Below, one piece after another: positions 10,474-23,335 of a stretch of DNA of 64,000 nucleotides (positions are counted from its first letter, which is position 1; each line of letters opens with the position of its first letter). The notes under the pieces were generated by a model. The model had not been told where the DNA came from, did not search any database, and saw only the letters and a list, made by a program, of their open reading frames with translations. The translations under genes were made by a program, and so were the position numbers. This stretch comes from Sisyra terminalis (Eukaryota; Arthropoda; Insecta; Neuroptera; Sisyridae), in assembly GCA_958496175.1 (NCBI GenBank), contig OY292276.1, forward strand, positions 17,626,001 through 17,690,000, written 5' to 3'.

Positions 10474-13400
10474 TTACAATCTATAAGTGTCTGTTGAAAA
10501 ACGTTTGGCGTACATATGGTCGTCGATCCAATCTCTAAATTGAGCTACGTCGCCGTAAACACCGGGAATTTCTTTTTCACCACATCCAATACCCCATGCA
10601 ACAATACCTGCTTGCTTAAAGCGTCCATTAGGACCTGGACATACCAAAGGACTTCCACCATCGCCCTAAAATAAGAATTGATTCAGCTACTATAATCTTA
10701 GTAGGAATTTAAATGAATACCTTGCATGTATCTTTGCCAGCTTCTCCTCCAGCACATACAAAACTATGATGCAACTGGAATTTTGGTCCTAAACGTGTTG
10801 TTCGTAGAGCAGATTGGCATTGGCGTCTATTTACCATTGGGAGTTCAATTTTTTTGAGAATAACTTGGTACTGGCCTTCAAGACCTAAATATAAATAATT
10901 TGGCATTTAGAATAATTATTACTAAACTGATTACAGAAGTACAATATTTTCCGACTAGTGTATTTTATTAGTTTTTAAAAAAAAACAGTTACCGAAAACA
11001 GTTTTTCCCCATCCACTAGCGAAGCAATTTCTTTGAGTAAATTGTTCTCCTTTTTGTGGTAAACAAACTGTTGAAATATGTCGGTCTTCAGTTACTGGAG
11101 CTTCCAAAATAAGCAAAGCGATATCGTTGGCTAATGATTTTGGATTGAAGTCTTGATGAGCTATTATTTCTGCCACATTTCTTTCTTGGTATGGTAAAGC
11201 TTCCTTCGTTGTTTGTGTATCCCATTCTCCAGCACGTATTTTCAATTCATTTGCTGTGTGTCTAAAAACGAATAATAATTAGCATCTTGATTTTTATTAG
11301 ATCAAATTACTCACTTAAATGTACAATGAGCTGCAGTCAATACAACTTGAGGATGAATCAAAGATCCACCACACTGAGCCAAAATATCGGTAGAGCTTGG
11401 AATCCAATCTTTTTTCAAAACAGCTACCATCCATGGAAATTCACCAAATTCAGCTTCGTCAACATTTCCTGTGATTTGGAAACCAACTCCTTGTGAATTT
11501 CTGATACCGCATTGTCGTGGCCGAGGTGTTGTGGTTGGCTGATTGGGTACAACAATCGGTCGGGCTGTTGTTACTGGGGCAGGAAGTTCTTGACCTGCAG
11601 AACAGCAAACATCCAAATAATGTTCACAAACTCGATTTTCACCAAACCTGGAATGATAAATTTATTATATAAATTTATAATTTTACCACAGTTTTATGTT
11701 AAATTAACATTTAGTTTTGATAACCACAAAAAAACACTTAATGTGTTGTATTTCCTTTTTAAATTATGTTTATTTTTTTGCGGTTTAGTTTAGGAAAATT
11801 ATTAACTATTTTCCCGTGCCATTCATAGATATTTTTAAGGAAGTTAATAACTTACACTTTTTCCACAATTGTAAATGTTTTATTGTTAAAATCTTTAAGT
11901 AATAATTTCATCTTGAAGCATAATATACCTTTTCAGATTGTATTTTAAATAAAAAGTTTCCAAACTGCGTTAATTTTTTGTTCCATAAAATATTAATTAA
12001 TGACCAGCTTTTGTTGCTAAATGCTACTAATTATATTATGCAAATGGAAAATTTTATCTCAAAGATGAACAACTACTTGTATTAATCGTTTTTTTTATTC
12101 ACAAAAATAGTTATGCAACGACATCAATGATTAGTAAACTGTTTTCTGAGAATCCTTAGCTTTCAAGGTTTGAATTTTATTCTTTGTGTCAATTTAAACA
12201 ATTTTATGTGTGTTTTTTTTTTAGGAATTGGAACAAGTTTTGCAAAAAATTAATTTATTCTGTTCTTGTAGAAATCATGGTTGTTATTTTTTTATTTTTT
12301 TGTAGAAAAAAGTAAAACTAATAAGAAGTCACTTAGTTTGATCATTTTTAAACGTTATTTAATATCATCCTAAAAGTATGTTAATGTATATAAAAAAATC
12401 GTTCCAGGTTTAAGCCTTTTTTGATAACGGTAGCAAATGCCATTAAGTAAATAAAAACGATTATGAATTTTTATATTGTTGATATTTTACTTTACTTTAA
12501 TCTGATTATAAAACGTATAATAAATAGTGTCCGACTGAACTTTTGGTTTTGGCCTCGTTTAAGCTATCGTCAAGCCGAAACTAGGCCGAAACCAAAACTG
12601 AATTCGTGAGATGAAAATGTTGAAAAATTATTGTTTCTCACTAATATTATTAAATTCTTCAATTATGAATACTAAAAATCATCAGTTCATTACAATTATT
12701 TTTAATATTTTCTTTAGAATTTTTTTCAGTTTGAGAGAAAACAAAGTTTAGAAGAAATTATGTTTTTTTTAAGACGTAAGAAAGAGTATTTTCTGTGTAC
12801 CTAAACAGATTAAGTAAAAAGTAATTTTGTTTTCTAACTTTAGTTATTTTTTGTAATTCGTAACTAATATTTAAAAGAATTATTAGTTATATTTCTTTCA
12901 AATCAACCCTTATTTTAGCATAAATAATTTATTTGAAATAAGAAATGGTAATAATATGTTATGCTAATGATAAGCTTAAATATTATAGACTAAATGAATA
13001 ATAAATGCCTATAGGATTTAAAACTAAGGATTATCTTTTTTTTCCTACTAAAATAGGACCTAACATGGAAGTTTCGGCCAAAACTGAAACTGATGTTGAA
13101 ATTCGGTCATAGTTTTGGCAGTAATATTGGTCGGACACTAATAATTAACTTATAAAATAATATAATAAAAATATTTCCCATTGACAAAGAAAACAGTAGG
13201 ACAGATATGAAAAACGTATGGACAATATACAGTACAAATATTATGTTTGTTCTTGCATCAACCAGGAATTCTGGTCTCTTTGATTATGAAATAATTGAAC
13301 TGCAGTTTTTGCAACCGATTTAACTCAGGAATTTCAAATTCGTTTAAATTCACTTTTCTTATACGATATTATATGAGTTTAATCCAATTTTAACTCTAGC

Positions 13401-14365
13401 TAAAACATTAGAATTGAAAATTCATAAAAAGTTATGAATTTAATGAGTTTGAAAGTCATTATATAGGACGTCTAATGATCGGGGAAACTTGTCAAGTCAG
13501 GGAATATCATTGAGTATGGCGAAAAATCAAAAAGTCAAGGAATATTTGATTATTATTTAAATTGAAATAGACGTAAACGTTTTTGTAATTAAACATATTA
13601 AGTAAAGAAAAAAATCTGTACGTTATATAATAAAATCAATAGAATATGTATACAATATTTGTATCATGTATGTACGAGACACTACACATTGTTGATTTTA
13701 TTTCACAGTTTAGTTTTAGTTGAGAAGTTTCTAATTAATAAGATCAGAAGAAACCTATTATTCTTACGAATATTCAGGGAAATTGGATACCATGATATAC
13801 AAAAATCTCAGAATACAATTATTCCTTAAACGATATTTTTCAATTGACTTCAAATGGCTTTTAAACTACTATGAGTAGTTTATAATCCAAAATGTTATCT
13901 GGGAAGAATCTGACAATTAGTGTTCTTTGATATCAATATATTTTTGGGATTTGATTAACAAATTCGAAAATCATCAAAAAGAATGCCGTAAACTATATTT
14001 TCTTTAACAACTTCGTTTTATCGATGTAAGGAAAGTATTACGTACAAAAATGAAATAATATCTTACCGAATATCAATTAATCCGTAACCATCAGTCGATC
14101 CATCGGTAGCAATCGTTTTATTATTCGGGTCACACAAATAATATTCAACGCATTTACAATCGCCTCCATCATTTCCATCGCCACCCCCAAAATTGGGTAC
14201 TACAGGTGCCGGAGTTACCGGGACATTGGGACGTGGTGTACTCTCTGTTGCCCCAGTATTTGGAACATTGAAAATATCTTTGATAATATCATCCAAATCT
14301 TCTTGAGCAGAACATTGCTTTGCTAGGCAAAAGATGGCCAAAACAACTGTTATTTTCAAACTCAT
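10474..14365 (-). CDS. SPH-1: clip-domain serine protease homolog (PPAF-2-like), five coding exons
   Basis: Coding exons, minus strand: 14365-14067, 11647-11315, 11261-10993, 10884-10721, 10665-10474 (stop at 10474-10476). All junctions are GT..AG and the total of 1257 nt is in frame (418 residues). Order: hydrophobic signal peptide; acidic/Pro-Thr linker; clip domain with CKC, YYLC, VCEH and DVCC cysteines, split by intron 1; a Pro-Thr linker; then a chymotrypsin-fold domain. The fold keeps [15 protein letters not shown] (His) and NDIALL (Asp), but the catalytic box reads GDGGSPLVC, with Gly at the catalytic Ser position. Such homologs are secreted, proteolytically inert cofactors in insect melanization cascades (family knowledge). 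A 5' UTR intron is likely: acceptor just upstream of the ATG, donor GTAAGTG at about 14847. Neighbour SPH-2 is a paralog. Order of exons and frame are sure; physiological role is inferred. Confidence 0.88.
12527..13138. mobile_element. TIR element within SPH-1 intron 1 (612 bp, TA-flanked)
   Basis: The ends GTGTCCGAC and GTCGGACAC are inverted and each is flanked by TA (12525-12526 and 13139-13140), as for Tc1/mariner-type insertions. Inside the left end are GGCCGAAACC-type blocks repeated near the right end (TTTCGGCCAAAAC). No coding capacity is seen, so it is a non-autonomous element. Superfamily is tentative; only the termini and TA flanks support it. Confidence 0.6.
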
Positions 14366-14847
14366 TTCCTAAAATTTGAGAAGTTTAAATGCAAAAAACG
14401 TATTAGGTTACTATTTTAAAATATATTTAACTAATAAACTAATTGAGAAATCGACTTGTTAAGCTATCAGTTGGTGTTTGACCTTTGATAAATATTTGGC
14501 TAACATTATATTTATTTCTTCATAACAACAATTTTTTTTAGCTATATTGCAACCTGATTTAATCATTTTAGCTATTTTTTATATTCTTTATTAAAAAATT
14601 TCCTTTGACCTTTGGTTCTTGTGAACATTGATTCTTAAGATTTCTTCTTATTATTTTTAGAAATAAGTAAAAATTTACTATTTCTCTTAATTTGCGTAAC
14701 GGTTAATGGATAAGTGCATGCATAAAATATTGAAAAAGTAATTGTTTAAAATGTTATCTTAGTGCAGATAAGAAACTATCTAAACTATGATTGATTTGTT
14801 AATATTAATTTGAAAAGATTTATGCGTAAAATTAATGAAACACTTAC

Positions 14848-15100
14848 CAAAGTATTTTCTAAATGTTAACTTTCCAACTGTTTTATTGGTCAAGTTTTGT
14901 AAGTCTTTAACGATGTTTTCGCTGTGGGTAAGTTTCTTGAATAATAGTGTTCCTCGTTGGTCAATGTAAGAATTAAATCACAGCCAGTTTAACACATGGG
15001 AAAGGACATTGAAATAAGTGATTTAGCACAGAAATGTTGCTCCTCCAACTTACAACAAACAAGACAAAGTGAAGCGACGTCATTAGAGAATTCCCAACAT
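14848..15100 (-). other. Probable 5' UTR exon and promoter region of SPH-1
   Basis: A strong minus-strand splice donor (TTTG followed by GTAAGTG) ends at 14848, and the matching acceptor TTTTAG lies only a few bases upstream of the SPH-1 ATG. This mirrors SPH-2, which also has an acceptor immediately before its ATG. The transcription start is not identified. A kappa-B-like GGGAATTCTC (minus, 15095-15086) lies in the putative promoter. Confidence 0.45.
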
Positions 15101-15829
15101 TGGCTAGGACACAGTGGGGAGCAGGTGTGGCTTTACTGTTGTAAATAAGACATGGAAATTTAATTCATTATCTATTAATAATTAGTTACGGACAGTAGAC
15201 GGACAATTTATTTTGCAATCAAGGAAAAGTTAGGGAAAAATACGATTTCAGCAATTAATTAGTTTGTGAATATTTTTATGGTGATAAATAATGCCAACAA
15301 GAACATTTTAGATAAGAAAAATATGGCAACAATTTATGCCGTCGTTTAGACAAAAAAATCAACATTTCCTTAAATCTATAAAAAATAAATGTAAGGAAGT
15401 GAAGAGTTAATTAGCAAATAAATTTATCTAAGTATTATTTTCTAAACGATTTAACAATTAGATGTAGTTGTTTCAGTCTTTATGAATTATAGTTTCAACA
15501 CTAACAATAGTATTGAAATCAAAACGTTTTTTTTCTGAATTTTTTTTCAATGTGTATTTTAAATTTAATATTTAAACTAGCCACTTTTTTAACAAAGCAA
15601 TGACTGATAAGCGTATAAGAGACAATGATTTTTATAATTGTTTAGAGATTATAAAAAAATATTGTCATTTAAGAAGCTAATGCAAATCTCAGCGACTATT
15701 GATTTAATAAATCAGTGGTTCCCAACGAAGGGTATTAACGTTTCTCAAAGGGTTTTGGAGTTTAACAAGGGATCGAAATTAGTCAAATAAATAATGAGGA
15801 GGGCGTTGAAGTAACTAGGAAATTGGGTT

Positions 15830-16235
15830 TCTTCTTGTTTAGGGAATTTCTAAAAAGGATTAACTATACCTCATAACGAGAAGGAAGCTTCAGAAAAGGT
15901 TGATTTTAATGAAAAAGTCATTTTAAATCTTCCATCAATTTTTGAGAACTAATCCCATAATATCTCACACTATTGATTTGTGCATTATCTTTTAGGTAAA
16001 AAAATTTAGAGAAATTTTTGGAATATTGTTTCTTCTTATTTAGGGAATTTATAAAAAGAACTAACTATACCTCATAAATATGTATAAGGGTTAGAAAAGA
16101 TTGATTTAAATAAAAAAGTCATTTTAAATTTTCCTTTAATTTTTGAGAACTAGTCCCATGATATCTCCCACTAATGCTTTGTGTATTATCTTTGAGACAG
16201 AAGAAAATGTAGGGAAATTGGCAAAAAAAATATTA
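15830..16235. repeat. 201-bp tandem duplication
   Basis: CTTCTTGTTTAGGGAATTT at 15831 recurs as CTTCTTATTTAGGGAATTT at 16032, offset 201 bp. The whole unit follows: AACTATACCTCATAA, then AAAAAGTCATTTTAAAT, then TTTTTGAGAACTA, then the CCCA..ATATCTC block. Divergence is moderate. The TTTAAATTTTCC..TTAATTTTTGA part also resembles 46430-46470. No coding signal. Confidence 0.8.
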
Positions 16236-16795
16236 AAATTTCTGATTTCTTTGGAATTTTATTAGTACATAGATTGGAAAATATGTAAATGTCATCATGT
16301 AGAAAATCAGAGAGTTTTTGTTAAAGAAAATTTTGAGCATCCTGGTATACAAAGTATGTTAAGTGAGCTAAAATATATTTACAATTATATAGTATTACCA
16401 GAATAACAGCCTATACTTTACAATTTTGGCAACGTGGCAAATTAATACTATAAAGATAATTTTTCAATTAAAATTATCTAGATGTATCGGAAAAGACGAT
16501 TTTTTCTTACTAACTATTAGTTTAAGTAAAAAGTTAGTTATGAAGCTTTTGTGTTAGTTTTTAAGGGCTTATTAAATGCTACCTTATAGAACTTCAGTAT
16601 CTTTTTCGGTTTCAATTCTTTTCACAGTGGTAGAAGTGGAGTTAAATATCAAAATAAAATAAAAATGGATGACTTCGGTAAAGGTTTTCTTGATTAACAG
16701 AAGATATAAAGAGATGGTATACCCTGGATTTTGGTCTTGGACCGAGCAAGGGAACCAATACCGAATATATTTTTTAACTCTTTATTTTATTGGTA

Positions 16796-16880
16796 GGAAT
16801 TGAACCCGCAGAATCCCTAATCTACCTTAGATTTTAAAAAATAACAAAACATTTACATTCCTCTGACCATCGTCACCAGG
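16796..16880 (-). mobile_element. Possible tRNA-derived SINE fragment
   Basis: On the minus strand GCGGGTTCAATTCC (16809-16796) matches a Pol III box B. A weak box A-like GGTGACGATGG lies about 50 nt upstream. Both could be chance in isolation, but the short GC-rich block in otherwise AT-rich DNA favours a SINE remnant. Confidence 0.35.
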
Positions 16881-17299
16881 GGATAATTGTGGCAGAAATC
16901 TTAACATTTATACATACTATATACAAAAAAAAATCAAAACTAGACATAAAATTTATAACTATACAACAATTTGACCCAAAGTTTAAATTCGTAAGGTTAA
17001 AATAGAGCACTTAGTGCTACCTCCATTTATTATACCCTCTTTTTAGTTTCATGTGGAGGGAGGGTTCTTTAGTGTTTCCAGGGCAAACTTAACCGAGTTT
17101 TATAAGAGTTTAATATCATCAAAACATTTTTATTAACCACTAAACTATAATTAACTTGTAGAAGTTTTCGCTACTCTGATTGTTGATTTCGTTTACAATC
17201 TTTTGTCAATACCATATTTCTATTAAAACTCAAGATTTTTGCTTTCGGGGGATTGGGACTGTCTTTCATTTCTTACTTGTACTTGGTCATATCCTTGCT

Positions 17300-20200
17300 A
17301 ATAGGTAAATAAAAAATTTGAAATTATCAAATAATAGCATCTTAAAAAGGTTATATATACAAAAGTTGGATCAAAAATAAAAAAATACTCACACATGAAA
17401 TTGTTTCCCAATGTGGGATTCATCCCTCTCGTGGGGTAAATTAATGTTTAAAATGGGTAATTCGAACGGATTTAAATTTTGAGTTACTCAAACCCTTAAC
17501 TATCTTCAGCTATTTAAAATTGTTTTTATGTTAGGATATGAACATTTAAAAAGGGTTAAGATAGGACACAAAACAATAAATGTTGGAAAACACTGACCTA
17601 GAGTTTTCGTGACCAGGTACAACAGAAATATACTTTTAAATGTATGTCTATATAAAAAATGCAAACGGAAATGGTATAAATATGATGTGCTCTGTTATAT
17701 CCTACGATTCCAGAATTTTACTTATTAACAGATTTGTAGATAAAATGTTAATTTTAAATAAATTTTATTATCAGTTAACAACTGATTTTAGTAACTAAAA
17801 TAAATATATTTTTTATTTACTCGTTGAATTATAATTGACATGAAAAACTATTTGGGTAAGGTCAAAAAAATAAAAAATACGTATAAAAATCTTTTGTCGA
17901 TTTCATTTAAATTGTATAAAGAATAAAATAAAAAAATACATTTACAAAAAGACCTTCTCTAAGTTAATAGGAATTTATGAATTTAGATGATTTCTATAAA
18001 AATTAGAAATTATCATAATATTCTTGAATGAAAATTCTCTATGATTTACGATTGCAAAAAAATGATTAATTTTTGCTTCAATAAAATGTAATCAAATGTG
18101 AAAATCAGTATTCAATTAAGTCATTATTTCCCATTTAAAACAAAAATTAAATGAAGAGATACGCAACAACAAACATCAATCTATTTTTAGCATTTTTATA
18201 AATTAACGAAAAAATAATCAACCACAGCTGAAAACTATTGTTGTATTATGTTAAAATGGGATTTTCCATTTTGGCAAATATAAATTTACTATCAAGATAA
18301 TTACCTTATAAAAATTTATTTTATCATGTGAAATCTTAAAATGTTAGTTTGGGTTTAAATGATTTTGGGTTTTTATTTAAATTTCACGGTGTTGGCAAAT
18401 TAAAAAAAATATTTTATGTATACAAATATCTTGTTATAGGAAAATTATGAATGGCGTTGTATGATTAAATTTTCTTTATTAGCCTTCAACTGATGCCAGT
18501 CAAGTGTGAATTGCTTCCACTAATATAAATTTTCTTTGAAGGAAATTAAAACGAGAGATACACATGATAAATTATAAAAAATATTATTATAATTTATCAC
18601 ACATACATGTACTACTAAAAAAAAATAATGGCAAAATTATCAGGAATAGTATTCTTTGAAATCGAATCTTTACATTGTAGATACCTACTTACTTTAATAA
18701 AAGTAAATAAGGCTATATTTTTCAATTGGAGAAAAAGATTTTAAAATATCAATAATATTGAGTTTGTAGTGTGCTTTAACTAAATAATATTTTCGTTTTT
18801 AATTGGAAGTTTTATGACCATGTTCACGCTAGTCTACATATCAGTGGGTTCTACGAGATTAGATACGAGTATTTACATCTTATTAACTATTAGCTGAATT
18901 GATTTTGAGAGTAATTGATTAATAATTTGTTATAATTTCAGAAAATATAAGGAACAGATTAAATTGCGTAAAAGCTACTGACGACTTATTCGTGAAGACG
19001 ACTTTGTAACCAATAGGATTTTTGGGTTCAAATTTGCTACGAGCAAAAAAATTATTTCTCGGTTTATAGGATTATTAAGAACTATTGAGTTGCTAAAGAA
19101 TTTAAATGTGTTATAACCTGAGGATAAATAAAATATAAAAATTCAAAAATGAAGAGTAACACAATAGGTAGGTACAGAAGCATAACAATTAAGCATTAAG
19201 GGCAAATGCATATAACAAATTCCAAAAAACATAATATTAAAAATAAAAAATAAAATCTTTTATGAAGCAAAACATCAGTTTATAATTTATTGAGGTTGAA
19301 ACAAGGCTATGTAAATGAAACTATGACCTTTCAACCTATAAAAGCTGTTGTTTTCACTACGATTTACATTTTTTTTTAACCAAAAATTAAATCAATAGAC
19401 CGAATTATTTTGAAACTTCATACCAATGTTAAAATGTTTGAAAAAATAAATTTTGTGTCAAGGGTACAATATATTTGAGAAATCGGCAACAATAAAAAAA
19501 ATGGATTTATTTAATTTATAATTTTAAAATTTTAGAAAAATTAAATTCAAAATATTTAGGCTTTAATGAGATTTATACGTTTGTCGTTATTTTTTAGTAG
19601 GAAAATAGCAAAATTTAAACTTTGATCCTTCGGTTTCGGTATTTCAATAAAAGAGTAGAAATCGCCAAATAATAAATAAGCTAATATAAGAAGCTATTAC
19701 ACAAAACAGGTTTACACTAATGCTATCATGTGTTATTTACTTATTGAAATAATTCAAATCAAAATCGTCGTTGAAATAAATTGCCTATAACCTTGTCAAA
19801 TTCCTTTTTTTCTTCCAAGTTTTATTTTTATTGTTACTTAAATTATTATCATTATAATGATTGATTGATATTTTATATTAGTAAAAACAGATAATTACAA
19901 CTATATAGTTACATATGAAACGATGTGGTCTTTATATATTCACCTTGTTTTAACTTGTTGAATAAAAATTTAAAGTCTAAAAATATAACAAGATATATGT
20001 ACATGTACTTTGAAATTGCCTAAAAACAAAGGCAGAAAACTGGTTAATAAATAAAATCATTTCCAGTTCTTCATTACCATTAAAATGGTAGGTATTCATT
20101 GAGGAAAAAAATATTCACTGTCTGTAGTACTTACCTAACAAAGATAATCTTTTAAATTTGCATTAAACCAGCCTGTAAAATAAATGTTCTGTGTTTATAG

Positions 20201-20860
20201 AAATATTTGAGTCTAAATACAAACTGGTTTTGGCTAAGGAAATCATAAATTAAAAAAAAAAATACCTCACTAATTATAAATAATTTTCTTTTAATAAACA
20301 CAATTATTTTAATGATCTACGAGAACAATTACAAAACTACAATTATTATCTTTTTAAAACTAGTTTTCAAACATAAAATGTAAGTGGAAAAAAATGTTTA
20401 TGGAGTATTTGGAATTAAATGTGTTACATATTATAATTAACAGCACACAAAAATAGGAAGAAACATAACAACATTATAATTTGGTAATAAAAAATCATGA
20501 GGTTTAGATAATATATGTGGAATTTGTGGAAACTTAAAAACCAAACATGATAAGTATGTAAATCAAAGCTAAACTTGCTTTTTATTGTTTTTATATTTAT
20601 ATTTTTATTAAAGTGTCTAGATACTATTTTTTCCAAAAAATTCATAAATAATTAAAGTAAATAAGCATGTGATTACAATAAATTGTTAATATGTATTTTT
20701 CTTATTTTTTGTGTTACTTTATTCAAAAAGATAATTAACTGACATGAAAACAGTTCGTTGCCATACAAAGTATCTAAACTAGGGAGACTCAACTTTAAAT
20801 TTAGCAAAGATACCAAAATAATCTGGACAAATCAAGAATTCTTTTTTTTGGCTATTCTTA
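17300..20860. other. Long AT-rich stretch, nothing recognised
   Basis: No supportable gene on either strand. A short palindrome (GATAAATTATAA / TTATAATTTATC, about 18564-18598) and A/T runs are the only structure. The open frame 20424-20645 (minus) is low-complexity. Confidence 0.55.
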
Positions 20861-21068
20861 GGCCGATACTAAGGAGTCAAAGCTTTCAAAGGTTATTCTA
20901 TCTCTAGCTCCTAAGAACCTAATGTTGAATTTAGTACAGTAACATACTACAAGGGATTTCAGTGATCCGGAAAATCTAGGAAGCCAGAAAATTTCGTTCA
21001 TCTTATTCTTTAAGTGTCATGATCGATACGATTGTTCACTATGGTGTTTTTATTAGCTAGTAGATTAA

Positions 21069-21950
21069 TTATATCGTTATTTTATTAATTATCTTCCGCA
21101 CAATTGTGATAACGACCTTCCAAAACACGTTCGTAAATTCTTCAGCCAAGATGTTATCCTTCTGCCTACACATTTTAATCCTATTTTCCCTTGAATTATC
21201 AGATGTAATAAGGTGTATTTTTCTGGGTGTCTCATGATCGAAGTATTCAAGTTTCCAATACTTTATGATGTTCAATACCTCGGTTAACTTTTTTCCATCA
21301 TAATATTTCTTCATTCAATATTTTATCCACTAATCGAACTTTCAGAACTCTTCTGTACGTTCACATCTCGAAAGCTGCTATTCTTTTCCATAAAGTGTTG
21401 GCTACTGTCCAAGCTTCTACTCTATACAGAAGTACTAGGAAAATGAACATTGGAGTATTCTGATTTTTAAATCGATATTAAATCACGTATACAAAAAGCT
21501 TGGCTCATTTTAAAGAACGTTTTTCGTACTTTGAGAATTCGATTTTTAATTTTAACAATTGGTTTCCATCTATCGTTGATTACAGTTCCTAATTATGTTA
21601 ATTTGTGTACTCGTTGGAGTTGGATGTAGTTTCTCAAGATTCCCATCTCTTGAAATCCACATCTTTTTGATAAAATCATGTATCTGGTTTTCAGGGTAAG
21701 ACCATATTCTCTTCTTGCATTAGTATGTTATATTATTCATTAGATTTTGTAATTACATTCACGGGCTTGTAAAGAACTAAGGTATCGTTTGCGTATCTGA
21801 TATTATGTACGATTTCTTCATGTATTATAATACAATATGTACCTTTATAGCTATCTTCTAAGGCCTCTTTGGAAATTTGTTCTGCATGTAAACTAAAAAT
21901 CGTTGGTTTCATTGGGTTGAGTTCATCTTCATTTGGGTTGGAGAAAAAAC
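21069..21950 (-). pseudogene. Decayed non-LTR (LINE) reverse transcriptase, 3' part
   Basis: Read on the minus strand with frame changes, this matches the C-terminal third of LINE reverse transcriptases. In order: a remnant of the LSPMLFN..KEALED region near 21900; the active-site motif at 21795-21781, which reads YANDT instead of YADDT; a LGTVINDRW block near 21600; AEAW-type EAWTVANTLWKRIAAFEM near 21410-21350; and LEYFDH near 21240. Stops and frameshifts interrupt it, and the second catalytic Asp codon is lost, so it is dead. Only the last part is open (21314-21069). The 5' end of the element is missing. Confidence 0.75.
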
Positions 21951-21999
21951 CAGAGAATTTGTGTTGAAGAAAAAGCTAAACACCCGAACTCAAAAAATA

Positions 22000-23215
22000 T
22001 TTTCTCGGAATTTTACACGATATATAATCAAATTTCAATGCCATTTTATTTAAATTGGTGTTTAATAGTAGAGATTTGTAGTCGTTAGTTATAACAATTA
22101 GGAGTAAAGCCAAAGCTAGTTTAAAATTTGATCCGCTTAAAGCCAAAGTGGTGTAAGTCATAAATATGATTTTGAATTTTCCGCTTTTATTAGCTGAAAC
22201 GATTCCTTGGGTAATCAACTGTTTATTGGGAAAGTGAAGTAAGTCAAAGCTTCATTATTATGGCGGTAGATAGTAAGTCAAAGTACCTCGTACATGGAAT
22301 TTCCTGATAGCTATTTGGATAAAAGTTATTATATTTTCGAATCGCAATAATAGCAATAATAATTATAGCTTACACCAAGAAATCATGCTATCAATTTGGT
22401 AAAGTTGAAATTATCAGACAAAAATACTTTGTACTATGCTCCTAAAATAACATATTTTTCAAAAATATAATTAAATAAACAAATGCTAGAGTTATAGCTT
22501 CTAGGTATATAATATAATAAATTTTGTTATATTTTTTAATCGTAAAAAATATGACATTTCTTGAATTTATAAATAAAAGATTTTAATCTTTAAACAAAAT
22601 AACCATAATTATATAAAGAATTATCCTGGGTGAAAAAATCGCACAGAACCTAAGTGTTTTACATTATCTTCTATTTGTTTATTTTTTTTCGACTGTTGTT
22701 AAATTATTTTATAAATTTTAAGCTAGACATTTATTTAAGATACGCAAATTAAACTCCAAAGTTTAAGATGTGTTTAATTTTATTCCCAAGCATTAATTTT
22801 TTTATTTATATTCATCTTATGACTAAGGTATATTGTGTTATATAACTTAATGAAACACAAGAAAAATAGATGGACACATAAAAGTAGTTCTTAATACCTA
22901 CAAACTATATGTTATTCTTTGAATTATAAACTTAAGTTTAAGTTTCATCTAGTCTATAGTATACGTTTCTCAGTTGAATATAAGTTTCTAAGTCTATTTC
23001 TAGATTAAAATATTACTAAGATTATTTGCTATTACCATATTTAATAAGTAATTATGTGTATTAAGGTTTGTCTTAATCCAAAATTCTATTAAACATAGAA
23101 ATATTTTTAATGACGTAAAAGCAAAAAATAGATCAGAATAATTTTCAAACTATACTATTTCTATATTTCGAGTTATATTATTTTTTTTTATTTTAAAAGA
23201 AGTAATATCGTATAA
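22000..23215. other. AT-rich spacer, no gene seen
   Basis: No coding, RNA or transposon structure that I can support. The open frame 21976-22218 (minus) has no domain and adjoins the dead LINE. Confidence 0.5.
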
Positions 23216-23218
23216 TAT

Positions 23219-23335
23219 ACAGTAATCCCCCGCTTTACGGACGCTCACTGATTGGAAATTCGATATTACGGACATGGTTAATTAATTAATTATACGGATG
23301 AAATATTCGTAACTACGGACAATACCATATATGTA
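23219..23335 (+). mobile_element. Lone pogo/Tigger-like terminal repeat
   Basis: TACAGTAATCCCCCGC followed by repeats of TACGGAC (23235, 23270 and 23318 regions) resembles the termini of pogo/Tigger elements. I found no matching right end, so it is a truncated remnant. The open frames just downstream (23428-23706 and 23687-23911) show no domain that I recognise. Confidence 0.4.

Noticed and set aside
11287..11793. Plus-strand frames opposite SPH-1 exon 2
   Set aside because: Antisense to a well-supported exon; no domain, no splice support.
18564..18598. Short palindrome with 12-bp arms
   Set aside because: A/T-only arms in A/T-rich DNA; expected by chance in a window this size.
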